Shown: positions 47,051 to 55,032 of the stretch, in pieces | Position numbering within the stretch: the first letter of the stretch is position 1 | Layout of the letters: each line of letters starts with the position of its first letter | Source: Methylocapsa sp. S129 | GTDB taxonomy: Bacteria; Pseudomonadota; Alphaproteobacteria; Rhizobiales; Beijerinckiaceae | NCBI RefSeq assembly: GCF_009765995.1 | Contig: NZ_LMUI01000047.1 | Coordinates: 1 to 64,000 of the forward strand | Length of the DNA stretch: 64,000 bases | Reading direction: 5' to 3' | Notes under the pieces: generated by a model | The model's database searches: none | Told to the model about the DNA's origin: nothing | Seen by the model: only the letters and a program-made list of their open reading frames with translations | Position numbers and translations under genes: made by a program

Positions 47051-48295
47051 TTATTTGCGATTGCCGATGAACTTCTGAAGCTCGGCGGCCGCCTTGGACG
47101 GATCGAGATTGTCGCTCGCGACCTCATTGATGATGCGCCAATATTCAGTCGTCACATCGAGCGGAAACGCCTGGTCGCCGTTGACGAAAGTGCCGTTGAC
47201 CTCATTGAAAATCTTCACCCATTCCTGATCGAGCGGCTCCGTGCTGGTGTATTTGACGTTCTTGTTGATCGAGATCGATCCAAAATCGCCAAGATGGGCC
47301 TGCTGCACGTCCTTTGAGGCGAGGAAGTCGAGGAATTTGGCGGCGACATCCGGGTTTTTGCTCTTAGAGCTGATGTAATTATATTCCGAGAAGCCATAGA
47401 GGCGGCTGCCGCCGGTGGGGAACAGAAACAGCCCATAATCGGCCAGCTTGTTGTTCTGCTTGAGCTGGCCGACCAGCCAGTCGCCCTCCAGCATCATCCC
47501 GGCTCGGCCGGCGAGAAACAGATTAAACGATTGATCCTGGCCGATGCCCATGAACGGCTTCAGGAAATATTTCGACGACCAATTGTGGAATTCCGTGAAG
47601 GATTTGGTCGCGCAAGGCTCGCTCGCCCAGCTCGCCTGCATGGTCATCAGCGCATCATGCTTTTCGGCGCCGCATTGCGTCTCCAGAATCTCGTCGAGCA
47701 GGCGCATTACATGCCAGTTGACGGTGCCGCCGAAGGTGATGGCGGGGATTCCGGCGGCGGCGAGCTTATCGGCGTCGGCCAAGAGATCGGCGTAGGTTTT
47801 GGGCTCGCTCGTGATGCCGGCTTTGGCGAACAAAGCCTTGTTGTAATAGAGCGCTTCGCCGTGGAATGAGTAGGGCACGCCATAGCGACCGCCCGCATAT
47901 TGCTTGGAGAAAATATCCGCCGCGGGAAGGAATTCGTCGTCCCATTTATATTGGGCGTAATATTTGTCCATCGGCAGCGCGAGGCCCGATTTGACGAATT
48001 CGCCGCCAAGGCCGAGCCCGGCCCAGCTAAAGAAAATATCGGGACCTTGATCCGATCCCGCCGCCACGCGCAGCGCGGCCTTGTGTTCGTCGACGCCGCG
48101 CGTTTCGACCTGAACGGTCATGCCGGGATTGGCGGTCTCGAATTGCTTGATGATCGATTGGAAGGCCTGATTGGCCGAGTCATTGGCGAAGTTCAGCGTC
48201 CATAATTTGATCGCCTGGGCATGCGCGGGAACGGCCGCCGCCATCATCATGCCGCTGAACGCCGCCACGCGCCCCAAAAACCCTAACCCCCTCAT
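47051..48295 (-). CDS. Extracellular sugar-binding protein of an ABC importer
   Basis: A 414-aa family-1 solute-binding protein. A Sec signal peptide (MRGLGFLGRVAAFSGMMMAAAVPAHAQA) is followed by the mature IKLWTLNFANDSANQAFQ lobe. Signature segments are YGVPYSFHGEALYYNKALF and MMLEGDWLVGQ. It is the first gene of a five-gene importer/hydrolase operon. The ATG at 48295 follows GGGAGG. No LacI-type regulator lies next to it. Confidence 0.92.
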   Translation of the reverse strand: MRGLGFLGRVAAFSGMMMAAAVPAHAQAIKLWTLNFANDSANQAFQSIIKQFETANPGMTVQVETRGVDEHKAALRVAAGSDQGPDIFFSWAGLGLGGEFVKSGLALPMDKYYAQYKWDDEFLPAADIFSKQYAGGRYGVPYSFHGEALYYNKALFAKAGITSEPKTYADLLADADKLAAAGIPAITFGGTVNWHVMRLLDEILETQCGAEKHDALMTMQASWASEPCATKSFTEFHNWSSKYFLKPFMGIGQDQSFNLFLAGRAGMMLEGDWLVGQLKQNNKLADYGLFLFPTGGSRLYGFSEYNYISSKSKNPDVAAKFLDFLASKDVQQAHLGDFGSISINKNVKYTSTEPLDQEWVKIFNEVNGTFVNGDQAFPLDVTTEYWRIINEVASDNLDPSKAAAELQKFIGNRK

Positions 48296-48347
48296 TCGAC
48301 CCTCCCAGTTTGTGATTTTCGGCCGCCAATACACCGGCTTCGCACGT

Positions 48348-48374
48348 TGATATCGTGACATACTCATTATATCA
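48348..48374 (-). promoter_or_regulatory. Candidate operator and -10 of the sugar-uptake operon
   Basis: The dyad TGATAT-N15-ATATCA overlaps a perfect -10 hexamer TATAAT oriented towards the binding-protein gene about 70 bp away. The -35 is poor, which is compatible with activator-dependent or repressible transcription. Confidence 0.35.
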
Positions 48375-48540
48375 GTTGCCAAGAGGGCGCAAGGGATCGA
48401 GCCGCGCGTAGGCAGCGCCAGCGCGAAGGCGTCGTGTTGTTGCGAGATAGCGCAAGTTAAGCCGCGTGCGAGACGGTCGATTGAAGCGAATCGCGCCTCA
48501 GTGGACTCGGATTTGGCGACACGATTCGAGCACGGGAATC

Positions 48541-48669
48541 CCCTCCCCCCTTGTGGGGGAGGGTTAGGGAGGGGGGTCGCACCGGCCCCTCCGAATCTTC
48601 ATAAAGCCCAGTAATCTGAGAGGTTAGCGCGACCCCCCACCCCAACCCTCCCCCACAAGGGGAGAGGGA
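48541..48669. repeat. Inverted-repeat (MITE-like) element, copy 2
   Basis: It has the same arms of about 40 bp as the element at 22756-22883 around a different core. It lies between the phosphofructokinase gene and the sugar-uptake operon. Two copies in one window indicate a dispersed family. Confidence 0.75.
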
Positions 48670-48687
48670 GATCGCGCGCCTTGCCCG

Positions 48688-49896
48688 CTATTTCAGGATC
48701 TTCGCGACCCTGCTCATCCGCAGCCGCTCGACTTCGGGCAGCCCCGCGCCAAGCAGCGGGCGCAGATAGGAATGGAACGCTTCCGTCACGTCATTGCCCG
48801 CCTTGGTGATGAATTCGTCCTCCATCACGCGCGTCTTGCCCGCGACATTCTCCAGCGGGATCAGCGGATAATCGACGGCGTAGGCGCCGGTCCGCTGGAT
48901 GGCGACCGAGCCGTCGGTCTGTCCCCAGAGCGCATATTGCACCGCCTTCTCGCCGACCTCGCGCGCTTCGCGCTGGTCGACGTCGGAGACGCAGCCGGCG
49001 AATGAGCGCTGGAGATAGCCGAACGTGTCGCCGCGCACGCGCTTGATGCCAAGCTTGGTCTTGATCTCTTCGCACAAGAGGTCGGCGAGCGCGCCGGTGC
49101 CCGAGAGCTGCACATTGCCATGCGCGTCTTTCTCGACCGTGCTGGCGAGCTTGGTGATGATGGGCGCGCCCTGCTCGTCATGAATGCCCTCGGAGGCGGC
49201 GATGATGCAGCGGCCATGCTTCTCAAACGTCGCCTTCACATCGGCGAGAAAGCCGTCGATCGTGAAAGTGCGTTCGGGCAGATAGATGAGATGGGGGCCA
49301 TCGTCGGGGAATTTGCGCGCCAAAGCCGAAGCCGCGGTCAGGAACCCCGCATGCCGGCCCATGATCACGGCGCAATAGACGCCTTTCAGCGCGGCATTGT
49401 CGAGATTGACGCCCATGAACGCCTGCGTGACGAAACGCGCCGCCGAGGGAAAGCCCGGCGTATGGTCGTTGCCGACCAGATCGTTGTCGATGGTCTTGGG
49501 GATATGCACGCAGCGCAGGGCATAGCCGCTCTTGCGCGCTTCGTCGGCGACGATGCGCACGGTGTCGGACGAATCATTGCCGCCGATATAGAAGAAATGA
49601 CCGATCGCATGGGCCTTCAGGACTTTGAGAATTTCCTGGCAATAGGCGAGGTCCGGCTTGTCGCGAGTCGAGCCCAGAGCCGAGGACGGCGTATTGGCGA
49701 CCGCCTCCAGATTGCGGCTGGTCTCGCGCGACAGATCGACGAAATCCTCATTGACGATGCCGCGCACCCCGAAAGCCGCGCCATAGACGCGCTCCACGCT
49801 GGCGAATTTACGCGCCTCCAGCGCGACGCCGACCAGCGACTGGTTGATGACGGCCGTGGGCCCGCCCCCCTGGGCGACGAGAATTTTCTGCACCAT
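48688..49896 (-). CDS. pfp: 6-phosphofructokinase, probably pyrophosphate-dependent
   Basis: A 402-aa PFK-family enzyme. The phosphoryl-donor loop is VAQGGGPTAVINQSL and then IGGNDSSDT in place of the ATP-type GGDGS. The catalytic motif is PKTIDNDL, whose Lys marks PPi-using enzymes (ATP enzymes have PGTIDND). GRHAGFLTAASAL is also conserved. It phosphorylates fructose-6-phosphate, reversibly with PPi. PPi-dependent PFK is characteristic of methanotrophs and some other alphaproteobacteria. The start at 49896 follows AGGGGAG. The gene is monocistronic. Confidence 0.88.
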   Translation of the reverse strand: MVQKILVAQGGGPTAVINQSLVGVALEARKFASVERVYGAAFGVRGIVNEDFVDLSRETSRNLEAVANTPSSALGSTRDKPDLAYCQEILKVLKAHAIGHFFYIGGNDSSDTVRIVADEARKSGYALRCVHIPKTIDNDLVGNDHTPGFPSAARFVTQAFMGVNLDNAALKGVYCAVIMGRHAGFLTAASALARKFPDDGPHLIYLPERTFTIDGFLADVKATFEKHGRCIIAASEGIHDEQGAPIITKLASTVEKDAHGNVQLSGTGALADLLCEEIKTKLGIKRVRGDTFGYLQRSFAGCVSDVDQREAREVGEKAVQYALWGQTDGSVAIQRTGAYAVDYPLIPLENVAGKTRVMEDEFITKAGNDVTEAFHSYLRPLLGAGLPEVERLRMSRVAKILK

Positions 49897-50077
49897 GAGG
49901 TTGTCTCCCCTCCCTTTGAGCCCCGCTCGCCCTGCGCCGCGCCAGGGCGCCCCGGCGAGCGGGACGACTTTGCCCTCGCGGCCGCGTCGCGGCAAGTCGC
50001 GACGCCTCACGCGGCAATAGGTGCGCGCGGAATGAGAGGGTTTTGCGACAACAGCGGCGCGGCGCCGCTCGCCGCTC

Positions 50078-50106
50078 TTGCGCCGCGCCCGCGCCTTCGC
50101 TATCTA
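50078..50106 (+). promoter_or_regulatory. Promoter of tRNA-Gln
   Basis: TTGCGC and TATCTA are spaced by 17 bp and end 23 bp before the first base of the tRNA. Confidence 0.55.
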
Positions 50107-50128
50107 GCGGCCCCACGCTCCTGTCGCT

Positions 50129-50202
50129 TGGGGGATAGTTCAACGGTAGAACTGCGGACTCTGACTCCGTCAATCTTGGTTCGAATCCAGGTCCCCCAGC
50201 CA
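50129..50202 (+). tRNA. tRNA-Gln (anticodon CTG)
   Basis: A full cloverleaf is visible. The acceptor stem TGGGGGA/TCCCCCA, D-arm GTTC-AACGGTA-GAAC, anticodon arm GCGGA-CTCTGAC-TCCGT (anticodon CTG, reading CAG), T-arm with TTCGAAT, discriminator G and encoded CCA are all present. The last 21 nt are repeated at 56145-56165 and mark the island insertion site. Confidence 0.97.
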
Positions 50203-50478
50203 ATAAAGAATTGAAATAATTGCATAATATTTTGTGACGCTGCTAAAAGGTTTGGCGACGTCACCCACGTCACTGAATCTCCTCACTGCGCTCGAAGATC
50301 AGCGGGGGGGGGCAAAATAGTGTTCGATACTTCATGAGGAAACATGTGAACACCTTTCCGCTTCGGGCTCGGTCGCGGGATTGGCGGCTGTCAAGCTTCT
50401 CGGGCGCAGGTTCGCAGATTTCTTTTGCGATGCGGAAACCCAATTGCACGAATAGGTCGAAGCCACCGCCGCGATGAA
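50203..50478. other. Non-coding left end of the island
   Basis: An AT-rich stretch follows directly after the tRNA, then a 9-G homopolymer near 50303-50312. No ORF or integrase remnant is recognisable. The homopolymer is a possible site of sequencing error. Confidence 0.4.
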
Positions 50479-51309
50479 TTAAACTCCAAGTGGGATTTCA
50501 GCCGTCTTCCACTTTCCTTTCTCGTTGTCTTGCGGAATGTGCGGAGCCACTTGCTCTGACTTGCGCTCGTAAAGCACGGGGGGAACTTTCGCCATGTCCC
50601 ATACGTGGAAGATATAAGCCGGGCCGATTTTCGCCGCCTGATCCCATTCGTGCCTAGTTATGATAAAGCGAAGTGGAGACGCGATCGTGGATTTCACTTC
50701 GATCATGCGGCTGATTGGACCGAACTCCCCCGCGTCGTAAGAGAGGACATCATAACCGGCAAAATTATCGTCTAATCCCTTCCACTCGGGCGTGCGGTTG
50801 AGTCCCAATTTCGCGAGGCGCTGTGTCTCGTAATCCATCGAAAGCTGTTCAGCTTCGCGCGCTTGCTCCATTTTTGCGATATCCGCGATAAGTCGCGCAA
50901 AGCCCGTGACGGTATCCCACCACGTCACTACGGAAATGGGCGGTGGGTCCTTTGCAAGACCGGCCGCCGCAAACACGTCACGATCGTTGGTGGCCAAAGA
51001 GTCCAGGAACCGCATACGCCCTTGTTTCATGGCCTTGCACCAATTCGGCTGATGTTTTGTGACAACTGCCGAGATGCAGGCTTGATAGAATCCGTCGCCG
51101 TTCAGCGGACATTCCGCCTCGACGAGGCCATGCAGATACACCGAAGCCTCTAAATCAAGGTTCGGTGCGTCAGATTCGATGTGCTCGATGATTGCCAGAA
51201 GTTCGACGATCGGCGTGTCCGGTTGCTTGACGGAATAAGCCCGAATCAATCGCACGCCCTCAAAGGCGGAGAGAGCAAAGACTCTCTCAGTTGAAGGCGC
51301 GCCGGTCAT
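50479..51309 (-). CDS. DUF3883 (NO VEIN C-terminal-like) putative nuclease
   Basis: A 276-aa protein. Residues 175-260 match the DUF3883 domain. D187 in NFAGYDVLSYD and E204-V-K206 in MIEVKSTI have the spacing of a PD-(D/E)xK nuclease core. The N-terminal 150 residues are helical with no identified domain. DUF3883 domains are frequently found in restriction and phage-defence operons. The ATG overlaps the helicase stop (ATGA), so the two are co-translated. It is the last gene of the island operon. Confidence 0.78.
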   Translation of the reverse strand: MTGAPSTERVFALSAFEGVRLIRAYSVKQPDTPIVELLAIIEHIESDAPNLDLEASVYLHGLVEAECPLNGDGFYQACISAVVTKHQPNWCKAMKQGRMRFLDSLATNDRDVFAAAGLAKDPPPISVVTWWDTVTGFARLIADIAKMEQAREAEQLSMDYETQRLAKLGLNRTPEWKGLDDNFAGYDVLSYDAGEFGPISRMIEVKSTIASPLRFIITRHEWDQAAKIGPAYIFHVWDMAKVPPVLYERKSEQVAPHIPQDNEKGKWKTAEIPLGV

Positions 51310-53213
51310 TCGTCCTCTTCGGACGAAGGCAGGCCTTTGCCCTCCAACTCACGGATCAGATCTATGATATCATCGGTAGTGATATCGTAGTCGATCGGAT
51401 CATCTGCTTCCTCTTCGTCGAGAGCAATTTCATGAAGATCGGGATCGTTCAAAAGTATCTGCATGTTGCGAATTTTCTCGGTCAGTCTGCGACTGACGGA
51501 AAGGTCGATGCTTCCGATTTCTGGCGGAGCCTTAGAGCGATATAAGAAAATATCTGTTTTCTGATGCGCCTCCAAGCCGAGACGGTGGATACGGTCGATC
51601 GATTGGAGGTAGTGGGTGGAAATGTAGCTTCGATCGACGTAAATAGCGTTGTGGCAAACTGTATGGAGGCTGATGCCTTCGCCCGCTGCTGCCGGATTGG
51701 CGATCAGCACGGAACAACTTCCATCAACATGGAAGCGGTTTACCCGCCCTTCGCGAGTGTCGGGATCACTTTCAGAGCCCGACGGTACGCCGCCATGTAG
51801 TACCACAGGATTGAGGTCGGCTAGCGCCGAAGCAAGGCTTCTGATGGTGTCGGTAAAAATAGTCCATATCACAACCTTTTCGCCCGCGTGCGCCAATGCA
51901 CGCGCGTGATCCATAACGGCGCTCAGCTTCGCCGAGTGTCCCTCTTCCATAACGGTGTCTGCGATGCCGGACGCAATTTGATACTCATCATTTGCCATTG
52001 CGGTTAGCGCTTGGCTGGGGCTCACAGAGAGTTGGAGGAGCCGCATTACCGATCGGCGCGCCCTCAATATCTGCGATTGCCCCATCTTATAGTTCATTTG
52101 CGATGCGAACTGCCGCAGGAACTCGCTACGCACGACGGAGTAAAGTGCGAGTTGTCCGGGCCTCATCGTGATATCGATGAAATGCCGCTTTACCTTTGGA
52201 AGCCCCAATTCGGTCTTCGTCGTGCGGACGTAGAGGTTGCCCAGCACTTCGCGCGGCGCTTTACCTCGCGCAACTTCCACACCGAGCCCGTGGCCTGGCC
52301 AAAGAAAATCTAGCTGCGATTGAATGTCGGACGCTGCTTGAGGCATTGGCGTCCCGGTAAGAATGTCGCGCCGGGCAGGCAGCGTGGCGACGTTGAGCAA
52401 AAATGCACCGCGCTGCGAAAGCAACCCAGCCTTCATGCGATGCGCTTCATCCAAAACCAAATGGATCGAGTGGCTCGCGAAATGCGATGCGATCAACCCT
52501 TGCTGACGGATCATCAGATCGTACGACATGAGGAACCGTGTTGCACCGGACACAAGGGCGAGCGCTGTCTCTTGTTCGCGCCCATCGAGAACGATGAACT
52601 GTTCTGATGCGCCGTCCGATGCATCAGCAATCATGCATTCATCAACTATGTCCCGCCACGCCTGAAAGGCGGCCTTTGGTGCAACGACAAAAAGTTGCTG
52701 AGCAGGCTTGCGGACCATCAGGTGCAAAGCAAATGTGACTGTGGTTTTGCCCGCGCCGGGGACCGAGAAATTTGCACCGTTCGCAAGCGTCATGAGATGT
52801 GAGAGGTCGCGAAGCTGAAAATCCTTGAGTTTCCGTCTCTGGAAACCCATCGACCAGAGATCGGCCTCAATCTGCTCCGGCGTGCGCACAGGAGCGAGCG
52901 CCTGCTGACATTCTCGCGCGGACCGCACTTCCGAGGAAAAAGCTTGAATGCGCGCCGCAGCGCTTTCGTCCGGCCTGAACCGAAAATTCAAGGCGCGTTG
53001 GGTTGCCTTCGAGCCAAACTCTCGGACAACATTCAACGCGTCGGGCCATGCCAGATGGATGGTTGATGCCGTTATGCTGGCGCTAAGATCGCTCTCGACA
53101 ATAAGAGCGCGAATGCGCGACCATATCGGTGCGGAGGTGTCCTCGGGCGCAATAACGAAGCACCCGGTATTGCCTGCGCCGTATTCGATCTTAATGGAAG
53201 TCGGGTCGCTCAT
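51306..53213 (-). CDS. SNF2-type superfamily 2 helicase/translocase
   Basis: A 635-aa protein. An N-terminal region of about 125 residues without a known domain is followed by two RecA-like domains. Walker A is VPGAGKTT (151-158) and DEAH is at 255-258 in HLVLDEAHRMK. DILTGTPMPQAASD is motif III-like, and SIDRIHRLGL is the SNF2 motif VI. Such enzymes translocate on duplex DNA and drive many restriction and defence complexes. The tail (about 590-635) is very acidic. An AAGG site precedes the start, 13 bp after the ParB-like stop. Confidence 0.9.
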   Translation of the reverse strand: MSDPTSIKIEYGAGNTGCFVIAPEDTSAPIWSRIRALIVESDLSASITASTIHLAWPDALNVVREFGSKATQRALNFRFRPDESAAARIQAFSSEVRSARECQQALAPVRTPEQIEADLWSMGFQRRKLKDFQLRDLSHLMTLANGANFSVPGAGKTTVTFALHLMVRKPAQQLFVVAPKAAFQAWRDIVDECMIADASDGASEQFIVLDGREQETALALVSGATRFLMSYDLMIRQQGLIASHFASHSIHLVLDEAHRMKAGLLSQRGAFLLNVATLPARRDILTGTPMPQAASDIQSQLDFLWPGHGLGVEVARGKAPREVLGNLYVRTTKTELGLPKVKRHFIDITMRPGQLALYSVVRSEFLRQFASQMNYKMGQSQILRARRSVMRLLQLSVSPSQALTAMANDEYQIASGIADTVMEEGHSAKLSAVMDHARALAHAGEKVVIWTIFTDTIRSLASALADLNPVVLHGGVPSGSESDPDTREGRVNRFHVDGSCSVLIANPAAAGEGISLHTVCHNAIYVDRSYISTHYLQSIDRIHRLGLEAHQKTDIFLYRSKAPPEIGSIDLSVSRRLTEKIRNMQILLNDPDLHEIALDEEEADDPIDYDITTDDIIDLIRELEGKGLPSSEEDE

Positions 53214-53226
53214 GAACAGAAGCGCC

Positions 53227-54558
53227 TTAGTCTTCGGTGTCGGATGGCGGCGATTTCTTCAGAATGGCTAGCTTGGTATCGAGCTTGCCAAGAAGTTCGC
53301 GGATGGATTCGAGCTGCTTGCCGATTCCTAGATAAGTGTTCACGCCCGCCGTCGAAAGATCAATGCCCGCGAGTTTAGCGTGCACTTGGACGAATGCTTT
53401 CAGCGCGGCTCCTTTGGAACGCTGTCCCCGATCGCGTTCGAGAGTACTGATGCAAGCTTCAATCAGTGCCTCTACGGCGTCTTCTTTCGTTTCGTCGCTC
53501 TTGAGGGCGGCGATAATGCGGGAGTAGTCCTCGCCCGCCGTGGCACCTCCCGCGATGTCGACCGAGAACCCTTCATCGTCGTCGTCTGCCCCGGTTACTG
53601 AAGCCGTTGGCAAATCGAGCTGCTCCGCGACGATGGCGAGAACGACAGGCGCGAGTTTGCCAAAAGCGGCATTGTACGAGTAGACCCGCCCCGGGACCTT
53701 GTCCCGATTGTCAAACAGCGACCATGCGATTGCACGGCTGGCGCTCTGAAGAGCAACGGTCTGACCGGAAAGCCGTCTAGGTAAGTCGCCGAAAATCTGT
53801 TCGCCGTCACCACTCAAGATGGAATACTGGCCAGGTTTTTTGACCCACTCATTGAGGTAAAGATCGGCCTCATCGATGGATTGTAGAAGGTTTCGGACAT
53901 CGGCTTCGCTGCGTCGCAGTTGCACTGCGACTACCTTCGGCTGTCTTCCTTTGTTCACCTGCCTGCGAACGAGCTGTGCGTCGCCGATCCAATCATACTC
54001 GAGTTTTGTCTGAGGCCGTGCTTGCTCGTTGGCCTCGATATCATCTACCTCATCGGGATTGGTGTCCGCGGGAAGCACCAAACACTTAATGTGGGCATAT
54101 CGCGAATTGACTGACTCATCGTCCGCGTAGAGTTCGCGCATGGCGCTCAGGCGACGATTGCCGTTCACAACCGTCCCAGTGCTCGTAATGAGAATTGGAT
54201 TACGCTGACCTTCTGTTTCCAGCACATCGAGAATGGACGAGACAGACGTGGATTCTTTCTTCGCCAGCTTCGCAAGGAGTGCATGTTGCGCGGCCTGCAC
54301 CGTGCTCAGCTCCTGGCCTTTTGCGAAATAGTTCTTATCGAGTCCGCCCTTAGCGATCGCGTCCTCCTGCTCGGAATAAGTTCGGCAGTTTGCCATGCGG
54401 TAGACGGGCAGATCGACCGGAAGGCTGATAACTTTCAGTACAGCTTTCTCACCACGAAAATCCCACAGCACGTCAGTATCGATCGCCGACTCAAGCCGCT
54501 TTTGAATGACGGCTTCGCGCTCCGATCGAGGGGTAAGCTTGATTTCGTATTTCGCCAT
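53227..54558 (-). CDS. ParB/Srx N-terminal-domain protein
   Basis: A 443-aa protein. Residues about 40-145 match the ParB/Srx (KorB-type) fold, with EGQRNPILITSTGTVVNGNRRLSAMREL, where GNRR (133-136) corresponds to the nucleotide-binding box of ParB-like proteins. A ParB-type HTH-like middle part (about 195-245) follows, then a long helical C-terminus. It could be a DNA-sliding or CTP-switching clamp in the system. There is no parA or parS context, so plasmid partition is unlikely. An AGAGG site lies 5 bp before the ATG. Confidence 0.75.
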   Translation of the reverse strand: MAKYEIKLTPRSEREAVIQKRLESAIDTDVLWDFRGEKAVLKVISLPVDLPVYRMANCRTYSEQEDAIAKGGLDKNYFAKGQELSTVQAAQHALLAKLAKKESTSVSSILDVLETEGQRNPILITSTGTVVNGNRRLSAMRELYADDESVNSRYAHIKCLVLPADTNPDEVDDIEANEQARPQTKLEYDWIGDAQLVRRQVNKGRQPKVVAVQLRRSEADVRNLLQSIDEADLYLNEWVKKPGQYSILSGDGEQIFGDLPRRLSGQTVALQSASRAIAWSLFDNRDKVPGRVYSYNAAFGKLAPVVLAIVAEQLDLPTASVTGADDDDEGFSVDIAGGATAGEDYSRIIAALKSDETKEDAVEALIEACISTLERDRGQRSKGAALKAFVQVHAKLAGIDLSTAGVNTYLGIGKQLESIRELLGKLDTKLAILKKSPPSDTED

Positions 54559-54567
54559 CTGCGCCTC

Positions 54568-55032
54568 TTATTGGAATGCAACAACAATGATTGGCACTGT
54601 GATGACGCGATCGAAGAGTTTCATCTCACGACATACGCGCTCGGCATTAGCCAGATTGTCGCCGATGACTTTAGCGGCACCCCGCGTGGGAAGCGCAAGC
54701 GCCGCGGCCGCGATGCGTTTACTTTGATATAGGTACTGCAATTTTAGCAAGTCGTACGGCGCGCGGCTCATGTTGCCCGTTTGTAGTTGAAACGCCAAGT
54801 CGTCCTTAATCGCGGTCACCGCTAGTTGATGCTGCTGATCGAGACGAAAGTTGAGAGCCCAACCCTCATTGACGAATTCCTGCTCGACGTGCTGGTGGAT
54901 TTCCGAGGTGCACTTCTGCTGAATCTTCAAGGCTGGGGCCTCAAAAACGTCGGTCAACCACTCTTTCAGTTCACGACGCTCCCACTCCGCGCCTGCGTTG
55001 TGGTGATCATCATAGGTGAACGCGAGTCTCAT
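54568..55032 (-). CDS. BglII/BstYI-like restriction endonuclease, atypical active site
   Basis: A 154-aa protein overlapping the methyltransferase stop by 4 bp. The segment D77-D-L-A-F-Q82-L-Q84-T-G-N87 followed by YDLLKLQYLY (93-102) resembles the core of BglII/BstYI-type enzymes (…E-V-Q-F-G-N… YDL…), in which Glu-x-Gln binds the metal. Here the Glu position is Gln. It may therefore be inactive, or a variant, and serve for DNA recognition. The family assignment is from remembered motifs and is only moderately sure. Being only 154 aa, it is shorter than BglII (about 220). Confidence 0.55.
   Translation of the reverse strand: MRLAFTYDDHHNAGAEWERRELKEWLTDVFEAPALKIQQKCTSEIHQHVEQEFVNEGWALNFRLDQQHQLAVTAIKDDLAFQLQTGNMSRAPYDLLKLQYLYQSKRIAAAALALPTRGAAKVIGDNLANAERVCREMKLFDRVITVPIIVVAFQ

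Larger units (their letters stand above)
48296..48687. other. Intergenic region upstream of the sugar-uptake operon
   Basis: No gene is present. Reading on the minus strand there is a TATAAT (48366-48371) with a weak TTGCGC 15 bp upstream, and a dyad TGATAT-N15-ATATCA (48348-48374) over the -10, which could be an operator. The 3' half of the region holds the second MITE-like repeat. Confidence 0.4.

Noticed and set aside
50303-50312. Run of nine G residues at the left end of the island
   Set aside because: It lies outside genes and has no partner structure. Most likely a plain homopolymer or a sequencing artefact.
50203-50478. Integrase remnant beside the tRNA
   Set aside because: No frame shows the R-H-R-Y motifs or any similarity to tyrosine recombinases.
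53227-54558. ParB-like gene as a sign of a plasmid or chromosomal partition locus
   Set aside because: There is no parA and no parS-like palindrome, and the gene is embedded in a nuclease/methyltransferase operon.
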